A stretch of 64,000 bases of DNA from JAFAXA01 sp963777325 (GTDB taxonomy: Bacteria; Pseudomonadota; Alphaproteobacteria; Acetobacterales; Acetobacteraceae), in the NCBI GenBank assembly GCA_963777325.1, contig CAVZQE010000018.1, forward strand, positions 620,001 to 684,000, read 5' to 3'. A model generated the notes under the pieces. That model made no database searches and was not told the origin of the DNA. It was given only the letters and a program-made list of their open reading frames with translations. Within the stretch, counting starts at the first letter, position 1. Each line of letters opens with the position of its first letter. Positions 60,174 to 64,000 of this stretch are shown one piece after another. Both the position numbers and the translations under genes were made by a program.

Positions 60174-61827
60174 ATGCAAATCGATCGGGTGGTTCGGACC
60201 GTGGCGGCGCTGGCCGTCTGGTCGGTGCTCGCGCCGGGACTTCGCGCCCAGACCGTCGGGCCGGATTACCCGATACCGCCGTCCATCGAATACGGCGACC
60301 TCTATTCGGACGTCGAACTGGCCTCCATCTTTCCCGACAGCAAGACCTTCCCGGACATGGTGCCGAACGCCTCGCCCTCGGACATCGTGCAGGCCTACGA
60401 CGTGGCCAAGTCGGCGCCGGGCTTCGATCTGGCGGGTTTTGTCAACCAGTATTTCGCCGGCCCGACCCCGCCCGGGCCGACCGTCGACCCGGCGACGAGC
60501 GGCCAGCATCTGCTCGACTACGTCGCGAGCCTCTGGCCCGTGCTGCAACAATCGACGCCCTCGGTGCCGCCGGTACTCGACCTTGCTGCCGCTGCCGTAT
60601 CCGTATGTCGTTCCCGGCGGCCGGTTCCGCGAGGTCTACTACTGGGATTCCTACTTCACCATGCTCGGACTGGAGGTGGACGGCCAGCACGCGCTCGCGG
60701 TCGATATGCTCAAGAACTTCGCCTACGAGATCGACAAATACGGCCACATCCCGAACGGTAACCGCAGCTACTATCTCAGCCGGTCGCAACCGCCGTTCTT
60801 CTCGCTCATGGTCGATCTGATCGCGCTGCGCGATGGCGTCGGAACCTACGTGACGTACCTCCCGGAACTGCGGGCGGAATACGATTACTGGATGCAGGGC
60901 GAGAATGACGTCCTGCCCGGCCGAGCGAAGCGCAACGTCGTGCGGCTGCTGGATGGAAGCGTGCTCAATCGCTACTGGGACGAGCGCGCCGCCCCCAGGG
61001 ACGAATCGTACAAGGAGGATGTGCAGACCGCGTCGCAGTCGTCCCGCCCGGCCGGTCAGGTCTGGCGCAACCTGCGCGCCGCCGCCGAGTCGGGATGGGA
61101 CTTCAGCTCACGCTGGCTCGCGGACGACAAGACGTTGGGCACGATCCAGACGCTCGGCCTGCTGCCGCCCGATCTCAACAGCCTGCTCGTGCATCTCGAG
61201 ACGACGCTCTCGGTCGCGTACCGGCTGCAGGGCGACACAGAGCAGGCGGCGGCGTATGCGGAGCGCGCGGAAAAGCGGACCGACGCGATCCGGCGCGTGA
61301 TGTGGGACCAGGATGACGGCGTGTTTACCGACTATCTCTGGCGCCAGGGCAAGACCACGCGAAAGGTCACGGCCGCGACGGTGGTGCCGTTATTTCTGGA
61401 CGTGGCCTCCGAGGACGAGGCCGAGGCCGTCGTGAAGACGGTCGGCGGCGAGCTGCTGCAGGTCGGGGGCCTGGCCACGACCCTGGTGAACAGCGGCCAG
61501 CAATGGGATGCTCCGAACGGCTGGGCGCCGCTGCAATGGATGGCGGTGGTCGGCTCGCTGCACTACCACTATCCCGCGCTCGCGCACGAGATCGCGACGC
61601 GGTGGGTGTCGAAGAACATCGCCGGCTACCAGCAGGCGGCAAAGCTCGTCGAGAAGTACAATGTCACGACGACCGGCGGCGACGAGGGCGGCGGCGGCGA
61701 GTACGCGACGCAGATCGGCTTCGGCTGGACCAATGGCGTGCTGCTGGCGATGACATGGCTCTATCCCGACCTCAAGGCAGCCGCCGAAGCCGCGACGCCC
61801 GATGCGCAGATGAGCTCCGCGCAGTAG
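60174..61827 (+). pseudogene. treA: Periplasmic trehalase (GH37), frameshifted
   Basis: This family-37 trehalase splits trehalose to glucose in the periplasm. The leader is MQIDRVVRTVAALAVWSVLAPGLRA, with an LRAQ cleavage region. SIEYGDLYSDVELASIFPDSKTFPDMVP follows, then the frame shifts near 60570. The rest carries signature 1 (PGGRFREVYYWDSYF), the catalytic Asp in ESGWDFSSRW, signature 2 (QQWDAPNGWAP) and the GGGGEY block with the second carboxylate. All key residues remain, so only the single shift damages it. A sequencing indel is likely. Confidence 0.9.
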
Positions 61828-61856
61828 AGCGTCGCCGGCCGGTTCCACGCGCGCCG

Positions 61857-61881
61857 CCTCCGGCGAGGGCTTCGCCGGAGG
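61857..61881 (+). terminator. Hairpin after trehalase, possible terminator
   Basis: CCTCCGGCGA and TCGCCGGAGG form a perfect 10-base stem around GGGCT, 29 bases past the trehalase stop. There is no T-run behind it, so it is not a classical rho-independent terminator. It could act as an RNA-stabilising or pause hairpin. Confidence 0.4.
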
Positions 61882-61890
61882 ATTGCCGCC

Positions 61891-61970
61891 CTGGGCCGTG
61901 CGAATCCTGGGCCGTGCGAATCCTGGGCCGTGCGAATCCTGGGCCGTGCGAATCCTGGGCCGTGCGAATA
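61891..61970. repeat. Tandem repeat, five copies of a 16-bp unit
   Basis: The unit CTGGGCCGTGCGAATC is repeated head to tail at 61891, 61907, 61923, 61939 and 61955. Four copies are perfect and the last ends in A. It lies in the non-coding gap between trehalase and the dioxygenase genes. The unit length is not a multiple of three. It is likely a variable-number minisatellite. Confidence 0.9.
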
Positions 61971-62062
61971 GTGCCAATGTCGCGGATTGATCGATCTTCC
62001 CGCTCCGCCGCATTCTGGTTTTCACGGGCGCAGCGCCCGGAAAGGCCAAGGGAGGACGAGCG

Positions 62063-62828
62063 GTGGAGGGACAGAAGGATTTCCGCAGCAGGGACCGGCA
62101 AATCCCGGCGCAGCCGGAGTTCATAGCGCGAGATCGCTCCGCGCATCCGCCGGCCTTCACCCCGGAATACAAGACGACGTATCTGCGCTCTCCCAGGCGG
62201 GCGCTGCTGTCCTTGCAGAACTCGCTGTCCGAGATCACGGGGCCGCTCTTCGGCCAGGGCGAGCTTGGTCCGCTCGATAACGATCTCATTCTGAACTACG
62301 CCAAGGATCAGGAGCCGATCGGCCCGCGCATCATCGTCCACGGGCAGGTGCTGGACGGGAACGGCAGGGGCATCCCGAACACGCTCGTTGAGTTTTGGCA
62401 AGCGAACGCGGGCGGCCGGTACCGGCACAGGAACGATACCTACGTCGCCCCGATCGACCCCAATTTCGGCGGCTGCGGCCGGACGATCACCGACGAGAAC
62501 GGGTACTGACTATTTCCGGACCATCAAACCCGGCCCGTATCCGTGGCGCAATTACGCCAGCAGCTGGCGGCCGGCGCATATCCACTTTTCGGTCTTCGGC
62601 TCGGGGTTCGCCCAGCGTTTGATCACGCAGCTCTATTTCGAGGGCGACCCGTTGATCCCGCTCGATCCGATGATTCGCGGCATCCCGGACGAACGCGGGC
62701 GCGAGAGTCTGGTGGCGCTGCTCGACATGAAAGCACAGGTGCAGCTCGACACCCTGGCTTACCGCTGGAATGTCGTGCTGCGCGGCAGCCGCCAGACTCT
62801 GTTCGAGAACAAGCTGCAGGGAAACTGA
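62063..62828 (+). pseudogene. pcaH: Intradiol dioxygenase, protocatechuate 3,4-dioxygenase beta-like, frameshifted
   Basis: This is the iron-carrying subunit of an intradiol ring-cleavage dioxygenase. It starts at GTG 62063 with GGGAGG upstream: RDRSAHPPAFTPEYKTTYLRSPRRAL, QVLDGNGRGIPNTLVEFWQANAGGRY, TDENGY. A stop then falls at about 62508. One extra base appears in the text; without it the frame continues DYFRTIKPGPYPWRNYASSWRPAHIHFSVFG, which holds Tyr and two His iron ligands, and ends LFENKLQGN. The gene is otherwise intact. The alpha-like gene follows after three bases. Confidence 0.9.
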
Positions 62829-62831
62829 GCC

Positions 62832-63468
62832 ATGAAGACGCAAACCCTCGATTACCTGCCCGAGTTCGCCGTCGCAGACGGCCGGTCCGTACGTGCATAT
62901 CGGCCTCATCCCGCACCAGGCCGGCTTCGACATCTACGAAAACAATTTCAGCAACAACCTGACCTCGGAGGGAACGAAGGGCGAGCGTATCCGGATCGAG
63001 GGTCGCGTCATCGACGGCGGGGGAACGCCGGTGCGGGACGTATTGGTCGAGATCTGGCAGGCCAACGCGGCAGGACGCTACAACCATCCGATGGACCGGC
63101 AGGAAGGCAAGGAGATCGACGAGACCTTCCGGGGCTGGGGCCGCACCGGCGGCGACTTCAAGACGGGCACTTACACGTTCGAGACGATCAAGCCGGGGCC
63201 GGTGGCCGGGCGGGCCGGGCGCGGCGTTATGGCGCCGCACATCAACTTCTGGATCGTCGCGCGCGGCATCAATATCGGGCTGAACACGAGGATGTATTTC
63301 TCGGACGAGGCCGAGGCGAACGCGAACGACCCCGTGCTGCGCATGATGCAGCACGACGATCGGGCGCGCACCCTGATCGCGCAGCGGTCCTTGCGCGACG
63401 GCGCGGCGGTCTACACTTTCGACATCCATCTGCAAGGCGAGAACGAGACGGTCTTCCTCGACGTGTGA
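62832..63468 (+). pseudogene. pcaG: Protocatechuate 3,4-dioxygenase alpha-like subunit, frameshifted
   Basis: This is the partner subunit of the preceding dioxygenase. The opening MKTQTLDYLPE is typical. The frame is off by one base around 62865-62876, before QTAGPYVHIGLIPHQAGFDIYENNFSN in the next frame. After that, VLVEIWQANAAGRYNHP, FETIKPGPVAGRAG and MAPHINFWIVARGINIGLNTRMYF are well preserved to the stop at 63468. As expected for an alpha subunit, the iron-binding Tyr/His set is not fully present. No pcaB, C or D genes are visible in the window. Confidence 0.9.
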
Positions 63469-63573
63469 CGGCCGGAGCCGGGGCATCCGTGCTGGCGGGC
63501 TGTCACCCCTTCTTCACACGACGGCGCGGCGGGCGCTGTTGCCGCACCCGCCGTTTCGACCGGAGGCTTGACC

Positions 63574-64000
63574 GATGCGACGCCTCGCTGCTGCCCTGCT
63601 TGCAACCGCCGCCTTGATCGGCCACGCCCAGGCGCAGAACAAGCCGCACAACGTCGTGTTGTTCGTGTCGGACGGGCTGCGGCCGGCGCTCGTGACCGAG
63701 TCCACCGCCCCGAACATGACGGCGCTGATGCGTCGCGGCGTGCGGTTCGGCAACACGCACTCGCTGTTTCCCACCTTCACGACCGCGAATGCCTCGACCA
63801 TGGCGACCGGCCACTATCTCGGCGACACGGGCGACTTCTCGAACACGATCTACACCGCCTTTCCGGTGCCCGGCGCGGGCGACAGCCCGACGCCGTTTCT
63901 CGAGAACGACGCCGTGCTCGGCGACATGGACGAGCATTTCAGCGGCAACTATCTCAACGAGGCGACGATCCTGAAGCTCGCGCGCGATGCCGGCTTCTCG
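63574..64000 (+). CDS. Exported alkaline-phosphatase-superfamily hydrolase (3' partial)
   Basis: The first 142 residues are visible; the gene runs out of the window. A signal peptide (LAAALLATAALIGHAQAQ) precedes NVVLFVSDGLRPALV, where the Asp binds metal. FPTFTTANASTMATGHYLGDTGDF carries the Thr nucleophile of type I phosphodiesterase/nucleotide pyrophosphatase-like enzymes. It probably releases phosphate or nucleotides in the periplasm. GGAGG lies about nine bases before the ATG. Phosphonoacetate hydrolase belongs to the same superfamily, but nothing here singles it out. Confidence 0.82.

Noticed and set aside
61891..61970. Possible CRISPR array
   Set aside because: The 16-base units are head to tail with no spacers.

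Overview
This is a 64 kb, very GC-rich (about two thirds G+C by eye) piece of a Gram-negative chromosome. An alphaproteobacterium is the best fit. The signs are heavy gene packing with ATGA/GTGA overlaps, HpnL/HpnN-type lipid transport genes, a ribose-type ABC importer beside inositol-type enzymes, an MlaA lipoprotein, a Wzx/Wzc polysaccharide locus and intradiol dioxygenases. No rRNA, tRNA or CRISPR array was seen. The window opens inside gspE and closes inside a secreted alkaline-phosphatase-superfamily gene.

Layout. 1-7.8 kb: type II secretion genes gspE (partial), gspF, gspL, gspM and an inverted gspG. A GH15 glucoamylase-like gene and a tiny membrane protein interrupt them, and a lytic transglycosylase follows. 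7.8-12.5 kb: a Zur-type regulator with a candidate operator, a membrane methyltransferase, one insertion sequence with a run-on transposase, a DUF4436-like membrane protein and an SDR. 12.8-18.4 kb: sugar ABC importer, sugar isomerase and PfkB kinase. 18.5-26.4 kb: a Tat-leader MmgE/PrpD gene, an AraC-VOC-DUF1801 mini-operon, and an inositol-type operon (SDR, iolD, iolE, LigC-like dehydrogenase).

26.5-38.3 kb is the most interesting region: a phosphonate, probably phosphonolipid, locus. PEP mutase, phosphonopyruvate decarboxylase and aminoethylphosphonate transaminase make 2-aminoethylphosphonate (AEP). A PntC/LicC-like nucleotidyltransferase could activate it as CMP-AEP. A CDP-alcohol phosphatidyltransferase with every motif residue intact could place it on a lipid. 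An HpnL-like membrane protein and an HpnN-like RND exporter could move the lipid outward. A PhyH-type Fe/2OG oxygenase and a Rieske oxygenase flank the set as possible tailoring enzymes. The last steps are inferred from gene content.

38.3-55.7 kb: a Wzx-type exopolysaccharide locus with a pseudo-receiver LuxR regulator, a secreted propeller, flippase, two P-loop kinase-like genes, a Wzc-type co-polymerase/tyrosine kinase, an amidotransferase, a GT4, amino-sugar nucleotide genes, an initiating sugar transferase and an O-antigen-ligase-like protein. 55.7-64 kb: a putative type I-secreted protein, Pit/DUF47 phosphate uptake, a hydrolase, a periplasmic trehalase, two intradiol dioxygenase subunits and the partial phosphatase.

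Caution: seven otherwise well-preserved genes (MmgE/PrpD, iolE, GT4, ligase, trehalase, both dioxygenase subunits) each carry one single-base-type frameshift. This looks more like consensus indel error than seven independent pseudogenes. Long ORFs antisense to these genes are GC-driven shadows and are left out.
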